Shown here in pieces: positions 45,832-53,971 of a DNA stretch of 64,000 bases. Each line of letters opens with the position of its first letter. Position 1 is the first letter of the stretch. The notes below the pieces were generated by a model. That model made no database searches, had not been told where the DNA came from, and saw only the letters and a program-made list of their open reading frames with translations. The DNA is from Thiomicrorhabdus xiamenensis (GTDB lineage: Bacteria; Pseudomonadota; Gammaproteobacteria; Thiomicrospirales; Thiomicrospiraceae). Position numbers and translations under genes: made by a program. The stretch covers positions 1,426,001-1,490,000 of the forward strand of contig NZ_CP054020.1 in the NCBI RefSeq assembly GCF_013282625.1, given 5' to 3'.

Positions 45832-47961
45832 ATGCCGTTTACCCGTCCTAGTTTCATTAGACTTAAACCTTTACAGATTGCCCTACTCATCGGCTTAACC
45901 GGCACAGCACAGGCCGGAACTGAACTGAACACCATTACCGTCGAGGAGACAAACCTGCAATCCAAATCGCAAATGCTGGAAGTAAAAGATGACACCGTGC
46001 ATACCGAAAGCGTTTCAGCCAAAAAAATCGAACAGAAACAGGCTGCCAATCTGGCTCAGGCCATTGCCGACGAACCGGGCGTGCGTGTAAGTAACGAATG
46101 CTCTATGTGCGGCGTAAAACGCATTATGCTTAACGGGCTCAAAGGCGAGCATACGACATTGATGACCAACGGCGTACCGAATAGTTCGATCGTGGAAGGT
46201 TTCTACGGTTTTGATGCGATTCCGATGGCGGGCGTCAGTGCCATTGAAATATCCCGTGGTGCCGGCCCCTCCCTGATAGCTCCCGAAGCGATCGGTGGTG
46301 TCGTTAATGTCGTCACCAGCGCCCCCAGAGAAGATCGCCTGATTATCGACCTTTCGCAGGGAAATCAGGAATACCGTAAATATCAGCTCTCCGGCAGTAA
46401 AGTCTCCAAAGATGGAAAAACAGCTATGGCGGTTTCCGCACAGAGCGATAATCTCGATCAGTACGACCAGGACGATAACTGGGTTAATGAATCCCCTGCA
46501 CTGGAAAATCGAGCGCTGAATGCGCAACTCTGGCATCAAGTCGACACGAACAACCGGGTTGAATTCCGCATCGAAGATCAGCAGTCAGAAATTTTCGGCG
46601 GACCTGTCGTTGGCTCACCATTAGCTGAATCCCGCAATGATGCCCGCACTCAGGAAGCAACCGATAACCCCGGTTTTATCGGAGACTCGATCAATAACAC
46701 ACCGAACAGCACCACAACGGCTCGTGATTTTCTCGAAAACATTCAGTCCGAAAAGCGCAGCCTGACGGCGAAATGGTACTCTGATCGCAGCGAGAATCTG
46801 CAGACCCGACTGACGGGATCGTTTGTCGAATCGAGCATGGACGCAATCTATGAACCAACAACCTATAATGCACAACAGGAGATTGTCTATCTGGATGCTC
46901 GCGGCGACTATTTCGCCGGTGACGAACATCAACTTACTTTCGGAACCGATTTAAAGCTGGATAAGATGCGCTCCGAATCGACTGGCGGAACCTACCCTGC
47001 CGACGACTCTTACGACATGCAGGCTAATGGAATCTATATCCGAGACACTTGGACGCCAAGCAGTAAACTGGAACTGGCTACCGCTTTGCGTATAGACCAT
47101 ATCGATGTCGATTTTGTCGATCAGGACAAAACCTTTAACGAAACCATGGTCGCACCACGCGCACACCTGCGATACGACCATAACTTCAACTGGACTTCAC
47201 GCCTTTCTGCCGGTAAAGGCTACCGAGTGCCATTGCAGTTCTTTGAAGCGGATCACGGCATTCTCGATGACGGCTTCGGCGTGGATGTCGATAAACTGGA
47301 AAAATCGACAAACCTGCACTACGCACTGAACTATAACGATGCTGAAACGCTTTTCGAGACAACGATCTCCTGGGCCAAAGTTGACAACCTAACCTATATC
47401 GATGCCGATAACTATGCGCGCCCGACACTGGTCAATTCAGACGAGAGCGGACAGGTAGTGCATGCAGATGTTATCGCGTCGCACCAGCTCACCCCGCATT
47501 GGTCAATTGGAGCCAGTTTAGAAATGTTCCAATATGATCGTGCCTACCGAGATACTTTCGGAGTCATTCCGGTAGAAGAGCGTGCCAAACTGATGCTGGA
47601 TTACGAAGGTCACGGCTGGGAGATGAACTTAACAGTTACTGCGATTGGCGAGCGCGACTACAACGACTACCAGAATGCCGCCTACTTCGATCACTATAAC
47701 CAGGCAAACGGCGTCGATTCCAAAGGCGATCACTCTCCGGCGTATGTTACAGCGGATATTCGCATCGCCAAAGAAATCAGCAAGAATTGGCAGCTGTATG
47801 CCGGTATCAACAATATTACCGACTATACCCAGACGGGAGAAGGCGATTCACCGCTATTCTATGACGGTGCCGATGCCGGAAGTTCCGATTGGGATGTGGG
47901 GCACATCTGGGGACCGCTGCGTGGGCGATTAGTCTATGCAGGAACAAAACTGACTTTCTGA
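45832..47961 (+). CDS. TonB-dependent outer-membrane receptor with a CxxC plug motif
   Basis: A 709-residue receptor with a signal peptide (IALLIGLTGTAQA, to about residue 28), a plug domain (about 50-165, with RIMLNGLKGEHTTLMTNGVP and ISRGAGPSLIAPEAIGGVVNVVTS) and a 22-strand barrel ending in a terminal Phe (VYAGTKLTF). The plug contains NECSMCG (Cys90, Cys93), a pair seen in a subset of receptors for metals or haem-like ligands. Two Fur boxes upstream point to iron control, so a siderophore or other iron source is the likely cargo. A GGAAATAG SD precedes the ATG. A terminator follows. Confidence 0.9.
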   Translation: MPFTRPSFIRLKPLQIALLIGLTGTAQAGTELNTITVEETNLQSKSQMLEVKDDTVHTESVSAKKIEQKQAANLAQAIADEPGVRVSNECSMCGVKRIMLNGLKGEHTTLMTNGVPNSSIVEGFYGFDAIPMAGVSAIEISRGAGPSLIAPEAIGGVVNVVTSAPREDRLIIDLSQGNQEYRKYQLSGSKVSKDGKTAMAVSAQSDNLDQYDQDDNWVNESPALENRALNAQLWHQVDTNNRVEFRIEDQQSEIFGGPVVGSPLAESRNDARTQEATDNPGFIGDSINNTPNSTTTARDFLENIQSEKRSLTAKWYSDRSENLQTRLTGSFVESSMDAIYEPTTYNAQQEIVYLDARGDYFAGDEHQLTFGTDLKLDKMRSESTGGTYPADDSYDMQANGIYIRDTWTPSSKLELATALRIDHIDVDFVDQDKTFNETMVAPRAHLRYDHNFNWTSRLSAGKGYRVPLQFFEADHGILDDGFGVDVDKLEKSTNLHYALNYNDAETLFETTISWAKVDNLTYIDADNYARPTLVNSDESGQVVHADVIASHQLTPHWSIGASLEMFQYDRAYRDTFGVIPVEERAKLMLDYEGHGWEMNLTVTAIGERDYNDYQNAAYFDHYNQANGVDSKGDHSPAYVTADIRIAKEISKNWQLYAGINNITDYTQTGEGDSPLFYDGADAGSSDWDVGHIWGPLRGRLVYAGTKLTF

Positions 47962-47992
47962 ACAATACAAAAAGCACTATTAAGAACAAAAC

Positions 47993-48014
47993 GCCCCTTG
48001 TTCGGGGGCTTTTT
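47993..48014 (+). terminator. Terminator of the TonB receptor gene
   Basis: GCCCC and GGGGC pair with a 7-base loop and are followed by TTTTT, 32 bases past the receptor stop. Confidence 0.85.
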
Positions 48015-48021
48015 ACGGACC

Positions 48022-48119
48022 TGACTTAAACGGATTTACACTCTCCTAAAAGCCTTAAATCGTTTAAGTCACTCCTAATTTTAAGCCGGGTCTGTTTCTG
48101 CACCCCGGCTTTTCTTTTA
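48022..48119 (+). ncRNA. Candidate small RNA: anti-SD loop followed by a terminator
   Basis: TGACTTAAACG and CGTTTAAGTCA form a perfect 11-bp stem (48022-48032 / 48061-48071) with a 28-base loop that contains CACTCTCCT, which is complementary to AGGAGAGTG. A second CACTCCT follows the stem (48070-48076). A terminator closes the unit: AAGCCGGG / CCCGGCTT (48083-48111) and a T-rich tail to 48119. This stem, C/U-rich loop and terminator layout is that of a regulatory small RNA that would block ribosome binding sites. No promoter is clear; it could be released from the 3' end of the receptor mRNA or have a promoter inside that gene. Confidence 0.45.
48083..48119 (+). terminator. Second terminator, end of the candidate small RNA
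   Basis: AAGCCGGG and CCCGGCTT form an 8-bp stem with a 12-base loop, followed by TTCTTTT. In the other direction it could also end the HemJ transcript (AAGCCGGGG stem preceded by A-rich sequence). Confidence 0.8.
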
Positions 48120-48144
48120 TCTGCTGGTAGCTAGCAGGCGTAAA

Positions 48145-48567
48145 TTAAAACGGTTTTACGACCACCAAAATCAGAATCGCAATCGCCAGCAGCAACGGAA
48201 TTTCATTTGCCCAACGGTAATAGACTCCGCTGTGATCCAGATGCCCTTCCTGCATTTCCAGCATACGGCGCTTGGTCCACATGTGATAGACCAGCAGCAA
48301 CACTACTACGACAATCTTGGCATGAAGCCACCCCATCCCCTGCGCCAGCGGAAAATAGGCAAACCAAAGCCAAAGCCCGGTACCAATGGCCAGCATCATC
48401 ATAATGGTCATAAATTTATAGAGTTTTTCCGCCATAATTGCCAGACGCGTAACATCCTGTCCCGCTTCCTTGCCTTCGACAAAATGCACGAAAATTCTCG
48501 GCAGATAAAAAATCCCCGCCATCCACGACATCATAAACAGAATATGAAAAGTTTTAAGCCATAACAT
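48145..48567 (-). CDS. hemJ: Protoporphyrinogen IX oxidase HemJ (UPF0093)
   Basis: The 140-residue protein has four membrane helices. The conserved His near the start (KTFHILFMMSWMAGIFYLPRIFV), the HAKIVVVVLLLVYH segment and the ending RWANEIPLLLAIAILILVVVKPF are typical. HemJ oxidises protoporphyrinogen in haem synthesis and uses a haem b bound in the membrane. It is monocistronic and divergent from slyD. The supply of haem fits the haem-binding membrane protein encoded nearby. Confidence 0.92.
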   Translation of the reverse strand: MLWLKTFHILFMMSWMAGIFYLPRIFVHFVEGKEAGQDVTRLAIMAEKLYKFMTIMMMLAIGTGLWLWFAYFPLAQGMGWLHAKIVVVVLLLVYHMWTKRRMLEMQEGHLDHSGVYYRWANEIPLLLAIAILILVVVKPF

Positions 48568-48695
48568 CCTGTTATCTCCTTAGTTATTTATCGAGTAGTG
48601 TTTGGAAAATGTTTGCAGAAATGTGCTTTTAAACATTCGAATCTGTATGATAACGGTTTTAGAACTTTTTAAAGCGACAAAACTTGGAACACCTT

Positions 48696-49175
48696 ATGAA
48701 TATTACAAAAGATATCGTTGGCCTATTCGAATACACCCTAAGCAATGATTCAGGAGAAACCCTGGATGCATCGAACGGCAATCCTCTGGCTTATCTGCAC
48801 GGCCACGGTAATATTATCCCTGGTCTGGAAAAGCAGATGGAAGGGAAAAAAGTCGGTGATAAATTCACCGCTCAGGTTCCAGCCGCCGAAGGTTACGGAG
48901 AGCGAGTCGAGCAACTGGTACAAACCGTACCGAGCGCTATGTTCCAAGGCGTTGAACAGATCGAAGTCGGCATGCGTTTCGAAGCACAGTCCGAGCATGG
49001 CGTTCACTCTGTGGAAGTCACCAAAATCGAAGGCGAAAACGTGACTGTAGACGGAAACCACCCGTTGGCTGGCGTAGACCTAACTTTCGAGATCGAAATC
49101 ACCGGCGTACGTGCTGCGACGGACGAAGAAATCGAACACGGACATGCGCACGGTGAAGGTGGACACCACCACTAA
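48696..49175 (+). CDS. slyD: FKBP-type peptidyl-prolyl isomerase SlyD
   Basis: This 159-residue protein has the FKBP core split by the insert-in-flap domain. Conserved parts are YTLSNDSGETLDAS, GHGNIIPGLEKQMEGKKVGDKF, AAEGYGER and VDGNHPLAGVDLTFEIEI. The C-terminus is rich in His (EHGHAHGEGGHHH) and probably binds nickel or similar metals. SlyD is a chaperone with isomerase activity that also aids hydrogenase metallation in other species. The start was set at the ATG at 48696; the upstream TTG adds four residues. A strong terminator follows. Confidence 0.95.
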   Translation: MNITKDIVGLFEYTLSNDSGETLDASNGNPLAYLHGHGNIIPGLEKQMEGKKVGDKFTAQVPAAEGYGERVEQLVQTVPSAMFQGVEQIEVGMRFEAQSEHGVHSVEVTKIEGENVTVDGNHPLAGVDLTFEIEITGVRAATDEEIEHGHAHGEGGHHH

Positions 49176-49200
49176 TTCCGCAACGTTTCCGCGTTCAATA

Positions 49201-49241
49201 AAAAAGCCGCCCAGGTTAAATAAACCGGCGGCTTTTTTTTG
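49201..49241 (+). terminator. Terminator between slyD and the cytochrome-like gene
   Basis: GCCGCC and GGCGGC pair, extended by GGTT / AACC after a two-base bulge, with an A-run before and eight T after. It can serve both slyD and the convergent gene. Confidence 0.9.
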
Positions 49242-49298
49242 TCTGCAGTGATTTTTATTCTTGCTGTCCTGCAAGCCCGGCCTATTGCCCGTCTCGTC

Positions 49299-50063
49299 TC
49301 ACGCGTCTTTCCAGGTATTCTGCTCACTTTGCTGCCCGCGCCACGGCATAATCCACATCTGATACAGTGACGAGAAAATCATTACCGTCGATGCAAGAGA
49401 ATAGCCAAAACCGCCGATAATGACAAAGTAAGCGAAGTTCGGATTGATTTTCGTCAGCCACCAGGAGGCGATATCAACAATCAAAAAAGCAAACGGCGTA
49501 AAAATCAATAACGCTTTAAGCCAACGGTTAAAGCCGACCGACATCGAAAAAATCAGCCCGATAAAGAAAAAGATGAACGCGATACCGAAAAGGTGAATAT
49601 GCGAAACCCGAGTCAAAGCGCTGACTGAAGCGCCTTCATCGACTTTGGCGATCTCTTTCATTGTCTTGAACTGGGTAACGTTCGGAAGCGCATCGATATG
49701 GGCATGACACACCGCACATTTACTATCCACAATTGGCTTGATGGTGCTTTTCCACTCTTCTTCGGAAGCGCCGGTACGCGCCCATTTAATCAGAGTCAGG
49801 TTTTCTTCCGGCGTAGCCTTGTCTTTCATGGACCCATTCAGTTTTGATTCCAGCTTGGAACCTTCACGGTTTCCGTAATAGCTGTAAACAATATCATCCA
49901 CCGATAAACCGAATTTTCCATCAGCCATACCGTGCGTCAGCATGATCTGGGCACCGGCCATAAGAAGGCCGAGACCGACAACCAGAAGATAGCCCGTAAA
50001 AAGTGCCTTGACCGGCAAGGAGACGCTGAGCAGATTAAGCCACGTCGTTTTTTCTTGTTGCAT
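49299..50063 (-). CDS. Membrane-anchored protein with one c-type haem motif
   Basis: The 254-residue protein has one N-terminal helix (about 18-40), a periplasmic part with the haem-attachment motif CAVCH at 116-120, and three C-terminal helices (about 155-175, 182-200, 210-235). Histidines at the membrane edge (RVSHIHLFG) might bind a second haem. It looks like a small electron-transfer membrane protein. It could link quinone or thiosulfate oxidation to the respiratory chain in a sulfur oxidiser, but no homologue function is known to me. An 18-bp palindrome lies in its promoter region. It is monocistronic. Confidence 0.7.
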   Translation of the reverse strand: MQQEKTTWLNLLSVSLPVKALFTGYLLVVGLGLLMAGAQIMLTHGMADGKFGLSVDDIVYSYYGNREGSKLESKLNGSMKDKATPEENLTLIKWARTGASEEEWKSTIKPIVDSKCAVCHAHIDALPNVTQFKTMKEIAKVDEGASVSALTRVSHIHLFGIAFIFFFIGLIFSMSVGFNRWLKALLIFTPFAFLIVDIASWWLTKINPNFAYFVIIGGFGYSLASTVMIFSSLYQMWIMPWRGQQSEQNTWKDA

Positions 50064-50098
50064 TTTTTATCCTTATATTTATGTATAAACCTATTAGA

Positions 50099-50116
50099 AT
50101 TCTTTAAATAAAGAAT
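50099..50116. promoter_or_regulatory. Perfect-arm palindrome upstream of the cytochrome-like gene
   Basis: ATTCTTTA and TAAAGAAT are exact reverse complements with a two-base AA centre. The site ends 36 bases before the ATG at 50063, a good position for a regulator. The rest of the 209-bp gap (50064-50272) is AT-rich and shows no gene. Confidence 0.45.
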
Positions 50117-50272
50117 ATTCTTATATTCACGGCTAAAGGATAAAATCACCAATTCAAAATAATCATACTGAAATCAATTATTTTTATCAGTGCCTAGCTA
50201 TTTATTTATTAAATAGGCATAGAAACACGGATTAAAAGCTTAAACTCTTGTACTTAAGCGTCATAAGCGCTT

Positions 50273-50713
50273 CTAAAGATGATCGATCAGATAATCTTCA
50301 TAATCCAGGTCACCACTATCGACCACCACCGGAATCGCCAGTAATCCGACGCCGGCTTCGGCCACAGTCTCTCTTTTCCCCGAAACAAGCGGATGCCATT
50401 CCGGCAGAGGTTGCCCGCGATATAGAATCCGATAAGCACAGGTATCCGGCAACCAATCAAATTCCGCCACCCGCTCACGGGTCAATTGGACGCAGGTCGG
50501 GACATTGGTCGAACGGTTAGCGTAGTCGGTGCACTGTGCCGTCTTGGGATCAGAGTAAGGACAAACCACGCGGGTATAAACGATTTCATCCGTCTCTTCA
50601 TCCTGCAGCTTGGTAAGGCAACACAGTCCGCAACCGTCGCATACTGCTTCCCACTCTTCGTTGCTCATTTCATCCAGCGTCTTTGTTTCCCAGAACTTCT
50701 CTTTCAGAGCCAT
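50273..50713 (-). CDS. ycgN: YcgN family cysteine-cluster protein (UPF0260)
   Basis: The 146-residue protein has the CDGCGLCCL cluster near residue 25 and further cysteines in VVCPYSDPKTAQCTDY and VPTCVQLT. This spacing is conserved in YcgN proteins, which belong to the zinc- or iron-chelating CxxCxxCC family. No function is settled. The terminal segment PLVSGKRETVAEAGV is typical. It starts 13 bases after the stop of the upstream pseudouridine synthase gene (which ends at 50727), so the two are probably cotranscribed. Confidence 0.9.
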   Translation of the reverse strand: MALKEKFWETKTLDEMSNEEWEAVCDGCGLCCLTKLQDEETDEIVYTRVVCPYSDPKTAQCTDYANRSTNVPTCVQLTRERVAEFDWLPDTCAYRILYRGQPLPEWHPLVSGKRETVAEAGVGLLAIPVVVDSGDLDYEDYLIDHL

Positions 50714-50726
50714 TTTTCATATCCCA

Positions 50727-51416
50727 TTATGATTTGAAAAGCAGCCACGGTGACTGCCATTCATCCAGTTTAGTTTGCACTGCAGGCAGATTGAACCATT
50801 CGCCCTGCTGCGGTTTGCAAAGCAGACGTATCGTCTCGCCATGCCAATTAAAATCCAATGCATAAGCATGCAAATAGCCTCGATCATAGCGATCCGCATC
50901 CTGTAAATTCTGATAACGGTGATCGCCTATAACCGGACTACCGAGACTTTTCAAAGCCACTCGGATCTGATGCGTTTTTCCGGTATGCGGCTTGATTAAA
51001 AATAGACGTAGGCCCGCTTGAACCGATGTCGAAAGAAACTGCGTGACGGCCGGGTTGTTCATTGTTTTGGCAAGCATGAAACTGCCTCGTCTGGCCGGCA
51101 GCATATCGCCTTTTATCCAGCCCTGTTTTTTCTTGGGCTTTTTATCGGCCAATGCCAAATAAAACTTGGCAATTTTACGTTCGGCAAACATGACACTCAA
51201 TTGCGCGGCCGCTTCGGCGTTTTTAGCCAGAATCAACAGACCGGAAGTCATTTTATCGAGCCGATGAACAGACCACAGCTTGCTATAACCGAATTGTTTT
51301 GCCGCCATATCCGCGACGCCACATTGGAAACCATTTTCACCGGCTTCGCCATGAAAATTAACACCGGGAGGCTTGTCCACGATAATAAAATCTGCATGAT
51401 CGCGTAAAAGTTGCAT
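50727..51416 (-). CDS. RluA-family RNA pseudouridine synthase
   Basis: The 229-residue protein has the catalytic motif VHRLDKMTSGLLIL with its Asp near residue 54, and the C-terminal motif GKTHQIRVALKSLGSPVIGDHRY. It lacks an S4 domain and is short, as in the RluA-like TIGR01621-type group. It converts uridine to pseudouridine in an unknown RNA, probably rRNA or tRNA. It is the first gene of a short operon with ycgN. Confidence 0.88.
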   Translation of the reverse strand: MQLLRDHADFIIVDKPPGVNFHGEAGENGFQCGVADMAAKQFGYSKLWSVHRLDKMTSGLLILAKNAEAAAQLSVMFAERKIAKFYLALADKKPKKKQGWIKGDMLPARRGSFMLAKTMNNPAVTQFLSTSVQAGLRLFLIKPHTGKTHQIRVALKSLGSPVIGDHRYQNLQDADRYDRGYLHAYALDFNWHGETIRLLCKPQQGEWFNLPAVQTKLDEWQSPWLLFKS

Positions 51417-51471
51417 TGAATGTTCTCAAATTTTTATTTGCGCCCATTTTAAAGCTTTTCCTGATCCCAAA

Positions 51472-51502
51472 ACAAAAAAAGGCGCCGAACCGGTGGCGCC
51501 TT
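51472..51502 (-). terminator. Terminator of the LapA-like adhesin gene
   Basis: AAGGCGCC and GGCGCCTT pair exactly with an 8-base loop, and on the minus strand a T-run (TTTTTGTTTT) follows. It lies about 115 bases past the adhesin stop. Confidence 0.85.
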
Positions 51503-51616
51503 GAAGAGTGATAACATCCTTGTTACCGAAAGGTTTTTATCGTTGTCAGTAGCCCGACTAAGAGAAACCCTGAAAAGCCAATAAGAACTTATTCTGTGTT
51601 TCCCTGGGAAAAGTTT

Positions 51617-53971
51617 TTAAAACAACCCGCCGTTATCGTTTCCGTTATTGCCAAACAGATTGATATCCAAAAGAACAGTTTCAATCGCACCGGTAGTAGT
51701 TTCAACCAGATTTTCACCCTCTTGCGCAGCGGTAGAGGTCAATTCTTTCGTTCCATCTGCAAGAAGATTTTCCAGATCCGAGAAAAGCGTGTCTGCTGAT
51801 TCGCTTTCAACAAGTTCCGCGCTGTCCAGAGACAGTGCGGTTGAATTGTCAAACAGTCCATCAAGCAAGCTGAACTCGGTTTCCACTCCGCCTGAGACTA
51901 CTGAATCTAGAGAAATCAAATTCAAGCTGTCACCGTCAAGAATGCCTGAAACCAGTGAAGTCAGCGAGTTAACCGTATCATCGACAAATGAAGTATCCGT
52001 ACCCAGTAACTGATCAACCAAGTCCGTCGCACCATCAACCACCTGGTCAACCGACCCGGCAGTACCTTCCTCAGGCGCTCCACCAAGCAGGCTATCAACC
52101 ACTTCAGTCAATGTCTGCTCACCAGTCAACAAATCCTGAACATCTGTGGTTAGAGCGTTCAGACCATCGTCCAGATTTTCGGTATCGGTACCGATCAGCT
52201 GATCGACTAGGTCGGTAGCACCGTCAACTACACGATCTGCAGAACCAGCCGTTCCTTCTTCAGGCTCTCCACCCAGTAGGCTGTCAACCACTTCGGTCAA
52301 TGTCTGATCACCGGTCAACAAATCCTGAACATCTGTGGTTAGAGCGTTCAGACCATCGTCCAGATTTTCGGTATCGGTACCGATCAGCTGATCGACAAGA
52401 TCGGTAGCACCGTCAACTACACGATCTACAGAACCGGCCGTCCCTGCTTCAGGCTCTCCACCCAGTAGGCTGTCAACCACTTCGGTCAATGTCTGATCAC
52501 CGGTCAGCAGTTCTTCAACATCGGTAGTCAGCGCGTTCAGGCCGTCGTCAAGATTTTCAGTATCGGTACCGATCAGCTGATCGACAAGGTCGGTAGCACC
52601 GTCAACTACACGATCTACAGAACCAGCCGTCCCTGCTTCAGGCTCTCCACCTAGCAGGCTGTCAACCACTTCGGTCAACGTCTGATCACCGGTCAACAGT
52701 TCTTGAACATCGGTAGTCAGTGCGTTCAGGCCGTCGTCCAGATTTTCGGTATCGGTACCGATCAGCTGATCGACAAGGTCGGTAGCACCGTCAACCACCT
52801 GGTCTACAGAACCGGCCGTCCCTGCTTCAGGCTCTCCACCCAGCAGGCTGTCAACCACTTCGGTCAACGTCTGATCACCGGTCAACAGTTCTTGAACATC
52901 GGTAGTTACAGAATTTAAACCATCATCCAGCGACCCGGTATTGGTACCCAGTAACCCGTCTGCCTGATCAGTAATAAGGTCGACAATCTGATCAACGGTA
53001 CCAGCCGTTCCTTCTTCAGGCTCACCGCCCAACAGCGTTTCAAGAAGGCCACCTACGTTATCCAGAACGTTTCCAGCCGTATCACTCACGTCAGTCAATA
53101 GTTCATTCAGGTTTCCAAGAAGACCATCTACAGTGCCAACAACCTGATCGATAATTCCAGTCGCATCGTCGACAAGATCGGTAACCGTTTCAAGAACCTG
53201 ATCAACAATATTGTTCAGACCGTCTACAAGATCATTAACGATTTCGGTTACAACATTTACCAGATCCTGAACCAGCTCGACAACAATATCGATCAGGTCT
53301 TCTAGCAGATCGATACCATTATCGATCAGATCTTCAATCTGTCCGATCAAGTCATCAAGCAGATCAAGTACATCGCCAATCACGCCGTCGACAATATTAA
53401 TCAAATCATCAATCAGGTCCGTAATAATGTCTTCCAGACCTGTATCATCACCGTCCTGACCAGGAAGCTTAACAATTGAATCCAGAATGCCACCAACCTG
53501 GTCTGTCAAACCACCAATCAACTGAGTGATTGGTGCAGTGCTAAGAGCATTGATTGCGGAGGTATCAAAAGCGGTATCCACCTGCCCCTCAAGTCCTAAG
53601 CGATCAATCACCACAGCCGCCTGAAGAGAGCTTTCGTCATCACCCGCCGCCGTTGCTTCAACTTCGATTGGGCCATTGCTTTGGAAGATCGCCTGACGCA
53701 GAGCATCGATGGTCGTAATGGTTTCGGCTTGCAAAGGGCTATCCGCCATAGAGATCAGTTCGTCTGACAGATTAAGACTGCTTGCACGACCTAAAGACAA
53801 AGTCTCACCATTGGCGAGTTCAAGAGAGACGCTTCCGATAGGACCGGTCAAAAGCAATTCGCCCTGAAACACTTGATCACCTTCACTAAGAATTCTCTCT
53901 TCACCGGTAAGAGGATTTTTTACTTTAACTTCACCAATAACTGAACTGATTGTACCGATTACCTGCGCCAT
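51617..53971 (-). CDS. LapA-like retained adhesin with LapG-type cleavage site and tandem repeats
   Basis: A 784-residue acidic protein. Residues 1-110 form the retention module of LapA-type adhesins (MAQVIGTISSVIGEVKVKNP, then GDQVFQGELLLTGPIGSVSLELANG). It ends at TAAG, residues 107-110, where LapG-type proteases cut between the two Ala. Residues 160-330 are Asp/Leu/Ile-rich helical repeats. Six repeats of 63 residues follow (about 330-700), then a short tail ending NGNDNGGLF. Known LapA proteins stay plugged in a TolC-type outer-membrane channel until low cyclic di-GMP frees LapG. This one is small and has no visible RTX repeats. The start at 53971 has GGAGG eight bases upstream. Confidence 0.82.
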   Translation of the reverse strand: MAQVIGTISSVIGEVKVKNPLTGEERILSEGDQVFQGELLLTGPIGSVSLELANGETLSLGRASSLNLSDELISMADSPLQAETITTIDALRQAIFQSNGPIEVEATAAGDDESSLQAAVVIDRLGLEGQVDTAFDTSAINALSTAPITQLIGGLTDQVGGILDSIVKLPGQDGDDTGLEDIITDLIDDLINIVDGVIGDVLDLLDDLIGQIEDLIDNGIDLLEDLIDIVVELVQDLVNVVTEIVNDLVDGLNNIVDQVLETVTDLVDDATGIIDQVVGTVDGLLGNLNELLTDVSDTAGNVLDNVGGLLETLLGGEPEEGTAGTVDQIVDLITDQADGLLGTNTGSLDDGLNSVTTDVQELLTGDQTLTEVVDSLLGGEPEAGTAGSVDQVVDGATDLVDQLIGTDTENLDDGLNALTTDVQELLTGDQTLTEVVDSLLGGEPEAGTAGSVDRVVDGATDLVDQLIGTDTENLDDGLNALTTDVEELLTGDQTLTEVVDSLLGGEPEAGTAGSVDRVVDGATDLVDQLIGTDTENLDDGLNALTTDVQDLLTGDQTLTEVVDSLLGGEPEEGTAGSADRVVDGATDLVDQLIGTDTENLDDGLNALTTDVQDLLTGEQTLTEVVDSLLGGAPEEGTAGSVDQVVDGATDLVDQLLGTDTSFVDDTVNSLTSLVSGILDGDSLNLISLDSVVSGGVETEFSLLDGLFDNSTALSLDSAELVESESADTLFSDLENLLADGTKELTSTAAQEGENLVETTTGAIETVLLDINLFGNNGNDNGGLF
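51980..53040 (-). repeat. Six tandem 189-bp repeats inside the adhesin gene
   Basis: Copies of the CAGGCTC-type anchor occur at about 52072, 52261, 52450, 52639, 52828 and 53017, spaced exactly 189 bp (63 codons). The inner four copies differ at few positions; the first and last are diverged. Each encodes DQTLTEVVDSLLGG, then GEPEAGTAG, TDLVDQLIGTDTENL and LNALTTDVQ. Near-identity suggests recent expansion or gene conversion, so the copy number may vary between strains. Confidence 0.93.

Noticed and set aside
51980-53040. Regular repeats that might suggest a CRISPR array
   Set aside because: The repeats are 189 bp, directly adjacent and in frame within one protein, with no spacers.
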